Positions 48,102-57,466 of a stretch of DNA of 64,000 nt are shown piece by piece. The notes below the pieces were generated by a model, which saw only the letters and a program-made list of their open reading frames with translations, was not told where the DNA came from and ran no database searches. This DNA is from Brachybacterium sp. EE-P12 (GTDB lineage Bacteria > Actinomycetota > Actinomycetes > Actinomycetales > Dermabacteraceae): contig NZ_QXCP01000009.1 in assembly GCF_003711805.1 (NCBI RefSeq), positions 124,001 to 188,000 on the forward strand. The letters are read 5' to 3'. Numbering within the stretch: position 1 is the first letter of the stretch; every line of letters starts with the position of its first letter. The position numbers and the translations under genes are program-made.

Positions 48102-49370
48102 TCAGCGCGTCAGCGGCTCGTCCTCGTGCTGGGGCTCGGTCTCGAGCATCCGCTCGACCTCGAGCTCGATCGCGCCGGTGATCGTCTCCGGCTCGACGTT
48201 GGACTCCCCGGCGACGTCCTGCAGCATCGCCGCGTGCCGGCGGGAGAAGCGCCGCTCGGGATCGGTGCGCAGCGTGAGCAGGGCGCGCATGCGGAAGCGT
48301 CGACCGGTCTCCTCCACGATGGTGCCGCGCTCCTTCAGCCACCAGGTGCACACGATGAGGATCATGGCCATGCCGACGTAGCCGATCGCCGGGTAGGCGT
48401 AGCTCATGAGGTTGCCGAAGCCGGCGAAGCTCACCGCGTAGCCGAGGAGGCACGCGAGCAGGAACACGGGCCGGTAGTGCTGCGGCCGGCTCGCGGTGAG
48501 GCGTCGCCCGAGGGCGTAGAACATCCCGATCGCGGTGTTGTAGATCATCAGGAACACGACGATCACCATGAGCAGCGCGGCGACGGGGTGGATCGACTCG
48601 AAGATCCTCAGCATCGGCACCTCGGCACCCTCGGTCTGCGCGCTCGAGAGGTACAGGGTCACGCAGTTCATCAGCAGCAGCACGGAGAACAGCAGCCCGC
48701 CCAGGAATCCGCCCAGCCCCGCCTCGCGCGGATCGGGGACCGTCCCGCCGATCACGAGGCACATGGACACCCCGAGCAGCAGCGCCATGCCGGTGTAGTT
48801 CAGGCCAGACAGCCACCACGGCCGCACCGGGGAGTCGGCGAGCGTGGCGATCGACTCGAGGCCGGAGAGGTCCCCGGGCAGGGTCGTGAGGGTGTGGACG
48901 AAGGCGACGACGACTGCGACGACGATCAGGGGCGTGACCGCGGAGATGATGTTCGAGACCTTGTCGACGTCGAGCAGCCCGGTGACCATCACCAGCAGCG
49001 TCATCACGCCCGCGCCGATCCAGGCGGGGATCCCGAACTGCTGGTTCAGCGTCGAGCCGGCACCGGCGAGCATCACGAAGCCGACGGCGAACAGGGTCAG
49101 GGTGATCGAGACGTCCAGCGCCCGGGAGACGACGGGATGGGAGACGTGCCGGAACACCATGTTGTGCTCCTCGGCGAGGAAGTAGCTGCCCAGCTGGAGG
49201 ATCACCACCCCGGCGGCGACCATGAGGACCCCGGCGAGCACGGCGCCCCAGATCCCGATCCGCCCGAAGGAGATGAAGTACTGGATCGCCTCCTGACCGG
49301 TCGCGAAGCCGGCGCCGACCAGCAGGCCGACGAATGCCAGGGAGATCTTCACCGAGCGCGCGAGCGACAC
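48102..49370 (-). CDS. YkvI-like membrane protein (LeuT-fold transporter family)
   Basis: This 422-residue protein has about ten transmembrane helices, the start KISLAFVGLLVGAGFATGQE with the unwound first helix typical of LeuT-fold transporters, and a 75-residue cytoplasmic C-terminal tail. It matches the YkvI family, whose substrate is unknown. GTG start; AAGGAGG lies upstream, slightly close. An overlapping ATG at 49374 is in another frame. Confidence 0.82.
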   Translation of the reverse strand: MSLARSVKISLAFVGLLVGAGFATGQEAIQYFISFGRIGIWGAVLAGVLMVAAGVVILQLGSYFLAEEHNMVFRHVSHPVVSRALDVSITLTLFAVGFVMLAGAGSTLNQQFGIPAWIGAGVMTLLVMVTGLLDVDKVSNIISAVTPLIVVAVVVAFVHTLTTLPGDLSGLESIATLADSPVRPWWLSGLNYTGMALLLGVSMCLVIGGTVPDPREAGLGGFLGGLLFSVLLLMNCVTLYLSSAQTEGAEVPMLRIFESIHPVAALLMVIVVFLMIYNTAIGMFYALGRRLTASRPQHYRPVFLLACLLGYAVSFAGFGNLMSYAYPAIGYVGMAMILIVCTWWLKERGTIVEETGRRFRMRALLTLRTDPERRFSRRHAAMLQDVAGESNVEPETITGAIELEVERMLETEPQHEDEPLTR

Positions 49371-49550
49371 GCATCCTCCTTCTCATTAGGTGTCCGGGCC
49401 ACCGGCGCGCTCGACCGCAGTGGGGAGCATCGCGGGCCCGGTGGGCACCCGAGGCAGTGTACTCCTCTCCCGGAGCGCCGCCGGGCGGCCGGCGCCGTGC
49501 GCTGCGGCATCGCGCGCCGCGACGCCTCTTCGCACGCCCCCTGAGCGCGA

Positions 49551-49582
49551 CGATGCCCCCGACCCGGAGGTCGAGGGCATCG
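49551..49582 (-). terminator. Terminator-like hairpin after rpsI
   Basis: CGATGCCCCCGACC / GGTCGAGGGCATCG gives a 14-bp stem with one mismatch and a 4-nt loop, extended by GCGCGA/TGCGCGC with one bulge. It lies 54 bp past the rpsI stop. Confidence 0.65.
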
Positions 49583-49635
49583 TGCGCGCGGTGCGTCCGC
49601 GGCGGAGCGTGTGCTCCGCGCGGATCGCAGCCGGA

Positions 49636-50136
49636 TCAGCGCTTGGAGTACTGCGGCGCCTTGCGGGCCTTCTTGAGGCCGGCCTTCTTGCGCTCGATGA
49701 TGCGCGCGTCGCGGCGGAGGAACCCGGCCTTCTTGAGGGTCGGGCGGTTGTGCTCCTCGTCGATCTGGTTCAGCGCGCGGGCCACGCCGAGGCGCACGGC
49801 ACCGGCCTGACCGGACGGGCCGCCGCCTGCGAGGCGCACGATCACGTCGAAGCGGCCCTGGAGGTCGAGGACCGTGAACGGGTCGTTGACCTCCTGCTGG
49901 TGCAGCTTGTTCGGGAAGTAGTCCTCGAGCGAGCGGCCGTTGATGGTCCACTGGCCGGAGCCGGGGACCAGGCGCACGCGGGCGACGGCGCGCTTGCGGC
50001 GACCGGTGCCGTAGCCCGGCGCGGTCGCGGACTGGCCGGTGCCGACGACGGCCTCGCCGGTCGACTCGGTGGTGAAGCTCGAGGGCGCCGACTCGTCGGT
50101 CACGGACTCGAGGGACTCGGGGGTGGTCTCAGTCAC
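49636..50136 (-). CDS. rpsI: 30S ribosomal protein S9
   Basis: This 166-residue protein has the S9 core [15 protein letters not shown] to the conserved C-terminus [13 protein letters not shown] 40-residue acidic/serine-rich N-terminal extension is typical of actinobacterial S9. GTG start with AAGGAG. It follows rplM by 51 bp in the usual rplM-rpsI operon. Confidence 0.97.
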   Translation of the reverse strand: MTETTPESLESVTDESAPSSFTTESTGEAVVGTGQSATAPGYGTGRRKRAVARVRLVPGSGQWTINGRSLEDYFPNKLHQQEVNDPFTVLDLQGRFDVIVRLAGGGPSGQAGAVRLGVARALNQIDEEHNRPTLKKAGFLRRDARIIERKKAGLKKARKAPQYSKR

Positions 50137-50187
50137 GGTTCTCCTTGGTTCTTCCGTGCGGCAGGGCGGAGTGGCGGGAGCCCCCGC

Positions 50188-50631
50188 TTACTGCGCCACC
50201 TGGTCGATGGTGAAGGGGACGGGCTGCTGAGCGGCGTGCGGGTGCTCGGAACCCGAGTAGATCTTGAGCTTCTTGATCTGCTGATCGGCGAGCTTGTTCT
50301 TGGGGAGCATGCCGCGGATGGCCTTCTCCACCGCACGCTCGGGGTTCTTCTCGAGCAGCTCGGAGTAGGGGATGCCGCGGAGGCCGCCGGGGTAGCCGGA
50401 GTGGCGGTAGGCGAGCTTCGCCTCACGCTTGTTGCCGGTCAGCGCGACCTTGTCGGCGTTGATGATGATGACGAAGTCGCCCGCATCCACATGGGGTGCG
50501 AAGACCGGCTTGTGCTTCCCCCGCAGGAGCTGGGCAGCCTGGGAAGCGAGCCGGCCGAGGACGACATCCGTTGCGTCGATGACGTACCAGGAACGCTCGA
50601 CATCGCCGGGCTTCGGGGTGAACGTACGCAC
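50188..50631 (-). CDS. rplM: 50S ribosomal protein L13
   Basis: This 147-residue protein is L13, with [36 protein letters not shown] and [14 protein letters not shown]. The GTG start gives [11 protein letters not shown], the usual actinobacterial N-terminus; upstream in-frame codons lie in the leader. First gene of the rplM-rpsI operon, with a strong promoter about 230 bp upstream. Confidence 0.97.
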   Translation of the reverse strand: MRTFTPKPGDVERSWYVIDATDVVLGRLASQAAQLLRGKHKPVFAPHVDAGDFVIIINADKVALTGNKREAKLAYRHSGYPGGLRGIPYSELLEKNPERAVEKAIRGMLPKNKLADQQIKKLKIYSGSEHPHAAQQPVPFTIDQVAQ

Positions 50632-50858
50632 TCGTGCCTTCTTCTCTCGTGGTGGTGCCAGGGCGGCGGGACGCCGTCCGGGCACGGTTCGAATGGACCG
50701 TGGGCACGCTTCCTTCGGGTAAAAGCATGGCCCCTGTGGCTGCACCCGGCCCGCTCCGCTGACGACGCGACGGCGGGCCTGGATGTGGGTGAGATTCCCT
50801 TCTCGCGCCGGGCGTGAGAGAACGGCTGCGGAGTCGGGCACACATCAAGGCACAACGA
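50632..50858 (-). ncRNA. rplM mRNA leader (about 227 nt)
   Basis: From the predicted start near 50858 to the GTG, the leader contains the stem CACGGT...ACCGTG (50683-50688, 50697-50702) and GGACGGCGTCC. L13 operons in several bacteria have structured autoregulatory leaders; whether this one folds as such cannot be decided here. Confidence 0.4.
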
Positions 50859-50864
50859 CCGCTC

Positions 50865-50894
50865 ATCTTACGGGCCGCGCGGAGCGAGCGTCAA
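50865..50894 (-). promoter_or_regulatory. rplM-rpsI promoter
   Basis: On the minus strand TTGACG (50894-50889) and TAAGAT (50870-50865) are separated by 18 bp, close to the housekeeping sigma consensus and the clearest -35/-10 pair in the window. It lies in the gap after truA. Confidence 0.75.
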
Positions 50895-50946
50895 CGCGGG
50901 AGGGGCCTCGCGGATGTGATCTCCGACCTGTCGCTCGCCGATGCGG

Positions 50947-51948
50947 TCACTCCCCGACGGCACGGTCCGCGACGGGTGCGTCGGCGGCAGACGCCCGCTG
51001 CGCCGGCGCGTCCGCGTCGGCTCCGTCGGGCTCGTCGACCTCGTCCTCGATCGGGAGCGGCGTGCGCAGCGTCCGGGTGCGAGCGGCCCAGGCGGCGAGC
51101 TCCTCGTCGGGCGGATAGGCGACATGCTCGAGGGTGAGCCCCTGCGGCGGGCACATCGGCGCGGCGCCGGCCCCGTCGCGGGTGGCGGACTCGCGGGTGC
51201 GGGCGGCGAGGACCTCCGCCGGCCAGCTCTCGGGCCGGCGCCCCTCCCCCACCCCGAGCAGCGCGCCGACGAGGGAGCGGACCATGTGGTGGCAGAACGC
51301 GTCGGCGACGACGGTCGCGACGATCAGCCCCTCGTCGGCCCGGCCCTCACCGGGCCGCTCCCAGCGCAGCTCGCGCAGCTCCCGCACCGTGGTCGCGCCC
51401 TCGCGCGGGCGGCAGTAGGAGAGGAAGTCGTGCTCGCCGAGCAGCGGCTCGCTCGCGCGGGCCATCGCGGCGACGTCGAGCGGCCGACGGTGGCGCAGCA
51501 CGTCCCGGCGCAGCGGGTCGTGGGCGGCGGGCCCGTCGGAGATCCGGTAGCGGTAGCGGCGCCAGAGCGCCCCGAAGCGGGCGTCGAAGTCCCCGGTCAC
51601 CTCGCGGACGACGTGGACGACGACGTCGGCCGGCAGCACCCCGGCGAGCCGGGTGACGAGCGCCTCGGCGGGACTGCGGTCGGAGCGGCCGGGGATCGTG
51701 GCGAGCACCTCGCGGGGCAGGTCGAGATGGCACACCTGGCCGCGGGCGTGGACGCCGGCGTCGGTGCGGCCGGCGACCGTGACCCTCACGGGCACGCGCG
51801 CGATGCGGGCGAGGGCCTGCTCGAGCTCGCCCTGGACGGTGCGCTGGCCGGGCTGGGCGGCCCAGCCGTGGAAGTCGGTGCCGTCGTAGGAGAGGTCCAG
51901 GCGCAGCCGGGCGGCGGCGGGTGCGGGGTCCGGGAGCTCTGCGGGCAT
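50947..51948 (-). CDS. truA: tRNA pseudouridine(38-40) synthase TruA
   Basis: This 333-residue enzyme has the catalytic aspartate motif GRTDAGVHARGQV and FCHHMVRSLVGALLGVG. It is longer than E. coli TruA (270) because of a charged C-terminal tail. TACGAT seven bases before the ATG suggests a leaderless mRNA. Divergent from purD. Confidence 0.95.
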   Translation of the reverse strand: MPAELPDPAPAAARLRLDLSYDGTDFHGWAAQPGQRTVQGELEQALARIARVPVRVTVAGRTDAGVHARGQVCHLDLPREVLATIPGRSDRSPAEALVTRLAGVLPADVVVHVVREVTGDFDARFGALWRRYRYRISDGPAAHDPLRRDVLRHRRPLDVAAMARASEPLLGEHDFLSYCRPREGATTVRELRELRWERPGEGRADEGLIVATVVADAFCHHMVRSLVGALLGVGEGRRPESWPAEVLAARTRESATRDGAGAAPMCPPQGLTLEHVAYPPDEELAAWAARTRTLRTPLPIEDEVDEPDGADADAPAQRASAADAPVADRAVGE

Positions 51949-52129
51949 GCGCTCGATCGTAACGGCGGCGCTCCCTTCCCGCGATCTCCCCGCGATCCGG
52001 TCCCGGCCTCCCCGGGCTCCGGACGAGATGCAGGTTGCGAAATCCCTGGTCCCGGCCGCGCGCACCGTCGCCGTCTCCGCCTGCGGGCACCTCGTCGGGG
52101 CACGGCCGGCGCTGGGTACGCTGACGCGC

Positions 52130-53404
52130 GTGAAGATCCTCGTCATCGGCTCCGGAGGCCGCGAGCACGCGATCATCCGTCGCCTCGCCGCCGACCGTCC
52201 CGCCCCCGAGCTGCACGCCGCACCCGGCAACCCCGGCATCGCTCAGCTCGCCACCTGCCACGACGTGAGCGTCGGCGACCTCGACGGCCAGGTGCGCCTG
52301 GCCGAGCAGCTGCGCCCCGCTCTCGTCGTGATCGGCCCGGAGGCCCCGCTCGTCGCGGGCGCCGCGGATCGTCTGCGCGAGGCGGGGATGACCGTGTTCG
52401 GCCCCTCGGCCGCCGCCGCGGTGCTCGAGGGCAGCAAGTCCTGGGCGAAGGAGATCATGGCCGCCGCGGGAGTCCCGACCGCCGCCTCCGTCACGGTCAC
52501 CGCCGCCGAGGAGCTCGCCGCGGGCCTGGACCGGGTGAACCCGCTGGGCGATGTGCCCTACGTGGTCAAGGCCGACGGCCTCGCCGCCGGAAAGGGCGTC
52601 GTGGTCACCGAGGACCGGGACGCCGCCGTGGTGCACGCCGAGGCGGTGCTGACCGCCGGCGGGCAGGTGGTGCTCGAGGAGTATCTCGACGGCCCGGAGG
52701 TCTCCCTCTTCTGCGTCAGCGACGGCACCCGCGTGGTGCCCCTCGCCCCCGCCCAGGACTTCAAGCGCGCGCTCGACGACGACGAGGGCCCGAACACCGG
52801 CGGCATGGGCGCCTACTCCCCGCTCCCCTGGGCGCCGGAGGGTCTGGTCGACGAGGTGCTCGAGCAGGTCGCGCGCCCGACGATCGCCGAGCTCGCCGAC
52901 CGCGGCATCCCCTTCGTGGGCGTCCTGTACTGCGGTCTCGCGCTGACCTCCCGCGGCCTGCGCGTGGTGGAGTTCAACGCCCGCTTCGGCGATCCGGAGA
53001 CCCAGGTGGTCCTCGAGCGCCTCACCTCCCCCTTCGCGCCGCTGCTGCTGGCCGCGGCCCGCGGCGAGCTCGCCGAGGACGAGCAGCTCTCCTGGAGCGA
53101 GGACGCGGCGGTCACCGTCGTCGTCGCCTCTGCCGGCTATCCCGCCGCGGCCCGCACGGGCGATCCCATCACAGGGATCCGAGAGTGCGAGAGCCACGGC
53201 GCCCACGTCATCCACGCCGGCACCGCCGAGGCCGACGGGGAGCTGGTCAGCGCCGGCGGCCGGGTCCTGTCGATCGTGGCGCGCGGCGCGGACCTCGAGC
53301 AGGCCCGCACCCGTGTGCTCGAGGCGACCGCGCTGATCACGCTCGAGGGCAGCCACCACCGCACCGACATCGCCCGCCGCGCCGCCGAGGAGGCCACCCG
53401 ATGA
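52130..53404 (+). CDS. purD: Phosphoribosylamine-glycine ligase
   Basis: This 424-residue ATP-grasp enzyme starts VKILVIGSGGREHAI and has GPNTGGMGAYSP and VEFNARFGDPETQ. It makes GAR in purine synthesis. The GTG lies seven bases after TACGCT, so a leaderless mRNA is likely. purC overlaps its end by 4 bp. Confidence 0.97.
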   Translation: MKILVIGSGGREHAIIRRLAADRPAPELHAAPGNPGIAQLATCHDVSVGDLDGQVRLAEQLRPALVVIGPEAPLVAGAADRLREAGMTVFGPSAAAAVLEGSKSWAKEIMAAAGVPTAASVTVTAAEELAAGLDRVNPLGDVPYVVKADGLAAGKGVVVTEDRDAAVVHAEAVLTAGGQVVLEEYLDGPEVSLFCVSDGTRVVPLAPAQDFKRALDDDEGPNTGGMGAYSPLPWAPEGLVDEVLEQVARPTIAELADRGIPFVGVLYCGLALTSRGLRVVEFNARFGDPETQVVLERLTSPFAPLLLAAARGELAEDEQLSWSEDAAVTVVVASAGYPAAARTGDPITGIRECESHGAHVIHAGTAEADGELVSAGGRVLSIVARGADLEQARTRVLEATALITLEGSHHRTDIARRAAEEATR

Positions 53405-54315
53405 GCACCCCCGCCGCCCCGCTGACCGAGGCCCCCGAGTTGGAGGGCTGGGACCATGTCGTCTCCGGCAAGGTGCGCGAGCTGTACGTCCCCGCGGGAA
53501 CGGATCCCCAGGCCGCGCAGGAGGTGCTGGTCGTCGCGACCGACCGCATCAGCGCCTACGACCACTCGCTGCAGCCCGGCATCCCCGACAAGGGCCGTCT
53601 GCTCACCGGGATCAGCGTGTTCTGGTTCGAGCAGCTCGCCGATCTCGTCCCGCATCATGTGCTCTCCTCGACCGACGTGCCCCGGGCCGTGGCCGGGCGG
53701 GCCCTGCGCTGCCGCGGCCTGGACATGGTGCCGCTGGAGTGCATCGCCCGCGGCTATCTGACCGGCTCGGGCCTGGCCGACTACCGCGCCGGCGGCTCCG
53801 TGGGCGGGCACCTGCTGCCCGCCGGGCTGGTCGAGGCCTCGCGCCTGGACCCGGCGCTGTTCACCCCGTCGACGAAGGCCGGTCCGGGCGAGCACGACGA
53901 GAACATCACCGTCGCACAGGCCCAGGACCTGCTGGGCACCGAGCTGACCGACGACCTCGAGGCGATGACCCTCGCGATCTACGAGCGGGCCCGGACCATC
54001 GCCGGTGAGCGCGGGATCGTGCTGGCGGACACGAAGCTCGAGTTCGGCCGCTCCCGCACCGACGGCACGCTGATGCTCGGCGACGAGGTGCTCACCCCTG
54101 ACTCCTCCCGCTTCTGGTCCGCGGACACCTACGAGGAGGGCCGCGTCCAGCCGAGCCTGGACAAGCAGTTCGTGCGCGACTGGCTGACCTCCCCCGCCTC
54201 CGGCTGGTCGAAGGGCTCGAACACTCCGCCGCCGGAGCTGCCGGCGGAGGTCGTCGCCCAGACCCGCGCCCGCTACGTCGAGGCCTACGAGCGCCTGACC
54301 GGCACGACGTTCTGA
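53401..54315 (+). CDS. purC: SAICAR synthase
   Basis: This 304-residue enzyme has SGKVRELY near residue 22, VVATDRISAYDH, IPDKGRLLT and the motif IVLADTKLEFG. It is the longer, eukaryote/actinobacterial-type PurC of about 300 residues. It couples to purD by ATGA overlap. Confidence 0.97.
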   Translation: MSTPAAPLTEAPELEGWDHVVSGKVRELYVPAGTDPQAAQEVLVVATDRISAYDHSLQPGIPDKGRLLTGISVFWFEQLADLVPHHVLSSTDVPRAVAGRALRCRGLDMVPLECIARGYLTGSGLADYRAGGSVGGHLLPAGLVEASRLDPALFTPSTKAGPGEHDENITVAQAQDLLGTELTDDLEAMTLAIYERARTIAGERGIVLADTKLEFGRSRTDGTLMLGDEVLTPDSSRFWSADTYEEGRVQPSLDKQFVRDWLTSPASGWSKGSNTPPPELPAEVVAQTRARYVEAYERLTGTTF

Positions 54316-54323
54316 CCGTCACC

Positions 54324-54356
54324 GGGGCCGGCCCGGTCAGCCTCCGGACCGGCCCC
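54324..54356. terminator. Hairpin between purC and the ECF gene
   Basis: GGGGCCGG (54324-54331), a C/A mismatch, then CCGG...CCGG around a 7-nt loop, and CCGGCCCC (54349-54356). It lies between two convergent genes. Confidence 0.65.
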
Positions 54357-54363
54357 CGCCGCG

Positions 54364-56832
54364 TCATCCGCTGAGCAGCAGCACCGCGGTGACGGCGAGC
54401 ACCACTGCGGCCACGAGCGCGGCATCGGCGCGGGTCAGCGGCGCGGTGCGCCACTGCGTCCGCTCGGCCGTGCCCAGGCCCCGGGACTCCAGGGCGAAGG
54501 CGATCCGGGCCGAGGAGCGGATCGCGTCGACGAGCAGCGCGAAGGCGCAGCGGAGCATCGCACGGGGCCCGAGCCGGGCCGGGGAACCGTCGGCCGACGG
54601 GGGCCGGCGCAGACGATGGGCGCGCGTGATCGTCTCCCAGCGCCGCGGCAGGTCCTCGAGCAGGCGCTGACCGGCCAGGAGCGCGAGGGCGATCCGGGCC
54701 GGGAGGCGGGCGTGGTGGCGCAGGCTCGTCATGGTGCGGCCGGGGTCGCTGGCCCGGACCACGGCCACGGCCCCGAGCCCGATCGTCAGCGCCCGCAGGG
54801 CGAGCGCGGTGCCCAGCACGATCCCTTCGCTCGTGACCCGCACGGGCAGCTCCGGCCAGGGCTCGTGACCGGGCCGGCTGAGCACGTTGACCATGAACAC
54901 CCCCGCGGCGAAGAGCACGAACGGCGCCTGGGCGCGGGCCATGGCCAGCGGGCCGATCCGCAGGCCGAGCATCGTCCCGGCCGCCAGCAGCAGGTACAGC
55001 GCCAGCAGCGGGACGGGGTCGGTCAGGGCGATGCACACGACGCTCAGCGCCGTCAGCAGGCCGAGCAGCACGGTCGGATCCCTCCGGGCGAGCGGGGCGC
55101 GGGGTCGCGGGAGCGGGTCCAGCGCTGTGAGCGGGTGGTCCGTCGCGGAGGGGGCCGGGGTGCGCGGACCCAGCATCGGGCCGGACTCATCGGTGGCGTG
55201 CGAGCCGGTCTCCTCCGGTGCGCGCAGGGCGGGCCCTGCCGTCCCTGCCTCGTCCGCCGCCCGCAGCCCGGCTCGGCGCAGCAGCGCCGCATCGGCCAGG
55301 AGCTCGTCCGGCGCGAAGGGACCCAGGAGGCGCCCGTCCGCGATGACGACGACCTCGTCCGCCGCCTCGAGGGTGTGCAGGTCGTGGGTGGTCATGACGA
55401 CGCCGCGTCCCTCGTCGGCGGCCTCCCGCAGCAGGGACAGGACGGTGCCCTGCGCGGCCCGGTCCAGGCCGTAGCCGGGCTCGTCGGCCAGGAGCACCGG
55501 CCGGTCCGCGAGGAGCATCGCGCCGAGGGAGAGGCGGCGCTGCTGTCCGCCGGAGAGACGGTACGGGCTCTGCGAGGCCTGGTCCGCGAGGTCGAGACGG
55601 CCCAGCATCGTCTCCTGCGCGGCGGCGGTCGCGCCGGAGGCCCCGAGCTCGCCGGCGACCGTGTCGGCGACGAACTGGGACTCGGGGCGCTGGAGCACGA
55701 GGCCCGTCCCGGCCCCGTCGAGGGTTCCGGCCCGCAGCGGGTCCAGGCGCGAGAGCGCGCCGAGCAGCGTGGACTTCCCGGCCCCGTTGCGGCCGACGAC
55801 GGCGAGCAGGCGCCCGGCACGGACGGTGAGGTCGGCGTCGGTGAGCACGTCCCGGCCGGGCGGGCCGAGCCTCGCGCCGCGCAGCCGCAGCAGCTCCTGG
55901 CCGGTGGGTGCCGCCGGGTCGGGAGCGGAGCGCTCACATCCGTCGGCCCTCGCTCCGCCCTCGAGCTGCGCCCCGCCGTCGATCTGCTCCTCGATCTCCC
56001 TGGGCAGCCAGCTGCCCTGCTCCCGCAGCGCGGGGCCGTGCGCGGTGAGCACCTCGCGCGTCGGCCCGTCGGCGAGGACCCGGCCGGAGCGGTCCAGCGC
56101 GATGGTGCGGGCGGGGAGCCCCGCGATCCCGCGCTCCCCCGCCCAGTCGTCCAGGCGGTGCTCGACCAGCAGCAGCGCGCAGCCGGTGCTCTCCACGGCG
56201 ACGTCGACGGCGCGGCGCACCGCGGCGACCCCGTCGGCGTCGAGCATCGCGGTCGGCTCGTCGAGCAGCAGCAGGCGCGGCCCGGCCGCGATCGCCGCGG
56301 CGAGGGAGGCGCGCTGCAGCTGCCCGCCGGAGAGGGTCGCGGCGCTGCGGTGGGCGAGCCCGCCCACGCCGAGCGCCGTGAGCGTCTCGTGGACGCGGGG
56401 ACCGATCCGCTCCCGGGGCGTGCAGGCGCTCTCGAGCGGGAGGGCGACGTCGTCGGCGATCCGCGGGAGGCACACCCCGTCCACCGGGTCCTGCCCGAGA
56501 TGGCCGAGCACGGGCGCGGCGGCGAGCACCCCGCCGGCGACCGGGTCGACGTCCCCGGCCAGGCGCACCGAGCCGGTGACCCGGCCACGCTGGTGGGACG
56601 GGATCGCCCCGGCGAGTGCGCGCAGCAGGGTCGACTTGCCGGAGCCGGAGGGGCCGAGCAGCAGCACCTGCTCCCCGTCGTGGATCGTCCCGCTCCAGGG
56701 GCCGACGCCAGCCCCGGAGCGCAGCACCACCTCGAGCCGGTCGACCACGAGCACCGGGGCGCCGGGACGCGTGCTGATCCTTCCCGCTGCGGCATCCGGC
56801 GCCACCGCGGCTCCGGCCCGCTCAGCGGACAC
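54364..56832 (-). CDS. ECF transporter EcfA-EcfA'-EcfT triple fusion (thiamin precursor uptake)
   Basis: This 822-residue protein joins two ABC ATPases and a membrane EcfT domain. First ATPase: Walker A GPSGSGKST (60-68), signature LSGGQLQRASLA (167-178), DEPTAMLD. Second: GRNGAGKST (347-355), signature LSGGQQRRLSLG (426-437), DEPGYGLD. From about residue 585 come five to six helices ending with the EcfT motif ALESRGLG. It overlaps ykoE by 11 bp under a TPP riboswitch, so it energises uptake of thiamin or its pyrimidine HMP. Confidence 0.9.
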   Translation of the reverse strand: MSAERAGAAVAPDAAAGRISTRPGAPVLVVDRLEVVLRSGAGVGPWSGTIHDGEQVLLLGPSGSGKSTLLRALAGAIPSHQRGRVTGSVRLAGDVDPVAGGVLAAAPVLGHLGQDPVDGVCLPRIADDVALPLESACTPRERIGPRVHETLTALGVGGLAHRSAATLSGGQLQRASLAAAIAAGPRLLLLDEPTAMLDADGVAAVRRAVDVAVESTGCALLLVEHRLDDWAGERGIAGLPARTIALDRSGRVLADGPTREVLTAHGPALREQGSWLPREIEEQIDGGAQLEGGARADGCERSAPDPAAPTGQELLRLRGARLGPPGRDVLTDADLTVRAGRLLAVVGRNGAGKSTLLGALSRLDPLRAGTLDGAGTGLVLQRPESQFVADTVAGELGASGATAAAQETMLGRLDLADQASQSPYRLSGGQQRRLSLGAMLLADRPVLLADEPGYGLDRAAQGTVLSLLREAADEGRGVVMTTHDLHTLEAADEVVVIADGRLLGPFAPDELLADAALLRRAGLRAADEAGTAGPALRAPEETGSHATDESGPMLGPRTPAPSATDHPLTALDPLPRPRAPLARRDPTVLLGLLTALSVVCIALTDPVPLLALYLLLAAGTMLGLRIGPLAMARAQAPFVLFAAGVFMVNVLSRPGHEPWPELPVRVTSEGIVLGTALALRALTIGLGAVAVVRASDPGRTMTSLRHHARLPARIALALLAGQRLLEDLPRRWETITRAHRLRRPPSADGSPARLGPRAMLRCAFALLVDAIRSSARIAFALESRGLGTAERTQWRTAPLTRADAALVAAVVLAVTAVLLLSG

Positions 56833-57466
56833 GGCGCTCGGGGATGGTCCCGCCGCTCGCGGCGCCGATCGCGAAGTCGGCGAGCACGCCGGTGCGCTCG
56901 AGGGCGCGGACGATCACCTTCGCGAGCAGTCCGCCCAGCACGATCCCGGAGAGCACCTGGATGCCCAGGCGGATCGTGAGCAGGTCCTGTCCGTACCAGC
57001 CCATCCGGTACGCGGTCCAGAAGAACACCAGGCCCGCGCCGAGCGCGCCCGAGGCGGCGAACACGCCCCAGCCGTAGCGGCGGTAGCGGGTCAGGGCGAA
57101 GGGCAGCTCGGAGCCGAGCCCCTGCAGCGCCGCGGAGAGGATCAGCAGGGGGCCTGCGGGGCTGCCGAGGAAGACCACCTCGATGGTCCCGGCGAGCATC
57201 TCGGCGAGGATGCCCACGCCGGGCCGGCGCAGGATCGCGATGGCGATCGGGGCGACCAGCAGCCAGGACCCGAACACGAGGTGCTGGGAGAGGTCCCCGG
57301 CCGGCCCCATGGCGATCGCGAGCGCGTTCCAGGCCTGCACGAACACCCAGTACAGGAACCCGAACACCACCCCGAGCACCACCACCAGCACCAGCTCGCG
57401 CAGGGTCAGCGGGGTGCGTCGGCGGGAGCCGGGCTCCTCCTCCGGGGCGAGGTGCGGGGCGGTCAT
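56822..57466 (-). CDS. ykoE: ECF substrate-binding membrane component YkoE (thiamin/HMP)
   Basis: This 214-residue protein has about five to six helices and the YkoE-type segments VFGFLYWVFVQAWN and GSELPFALTRYRRYG. YkoE is the S-component for hydroxymethylpyrimidine/thiamin in YkoEDC systems. ATGA overlap with the YkoF-like gene upstream and an 11-bp overlap with the fusion gene downstream place all three in one operon. Confidence 0.88.
   Translation of the reverse strand: MTAPHLAPEEEPGSRRRTPLTLRELVLVVVLGVVFGFLYWVFVQAWNALAIAMGPAGDLSQHLVFGSWLLVAPIAIAILRRPGVGILAEMLAGTIEVVFLGSPAGPLLILSAALQGLGSELPFALTRYRRYGWGVFAASGALGAGLVFFWTAYRMGWYGQDLLTIRLGIQVLSGIVLGGLLAKVIVRALERTGVLADFAIGAASGGTIPERRVR

Noticed and set aside
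50683..50702. GGTTCGAAT resembling a tRNA T-loop
   Set aside because: No acceptor, D or anticodon stems around it; it is part of a leader hairpin of rplM.
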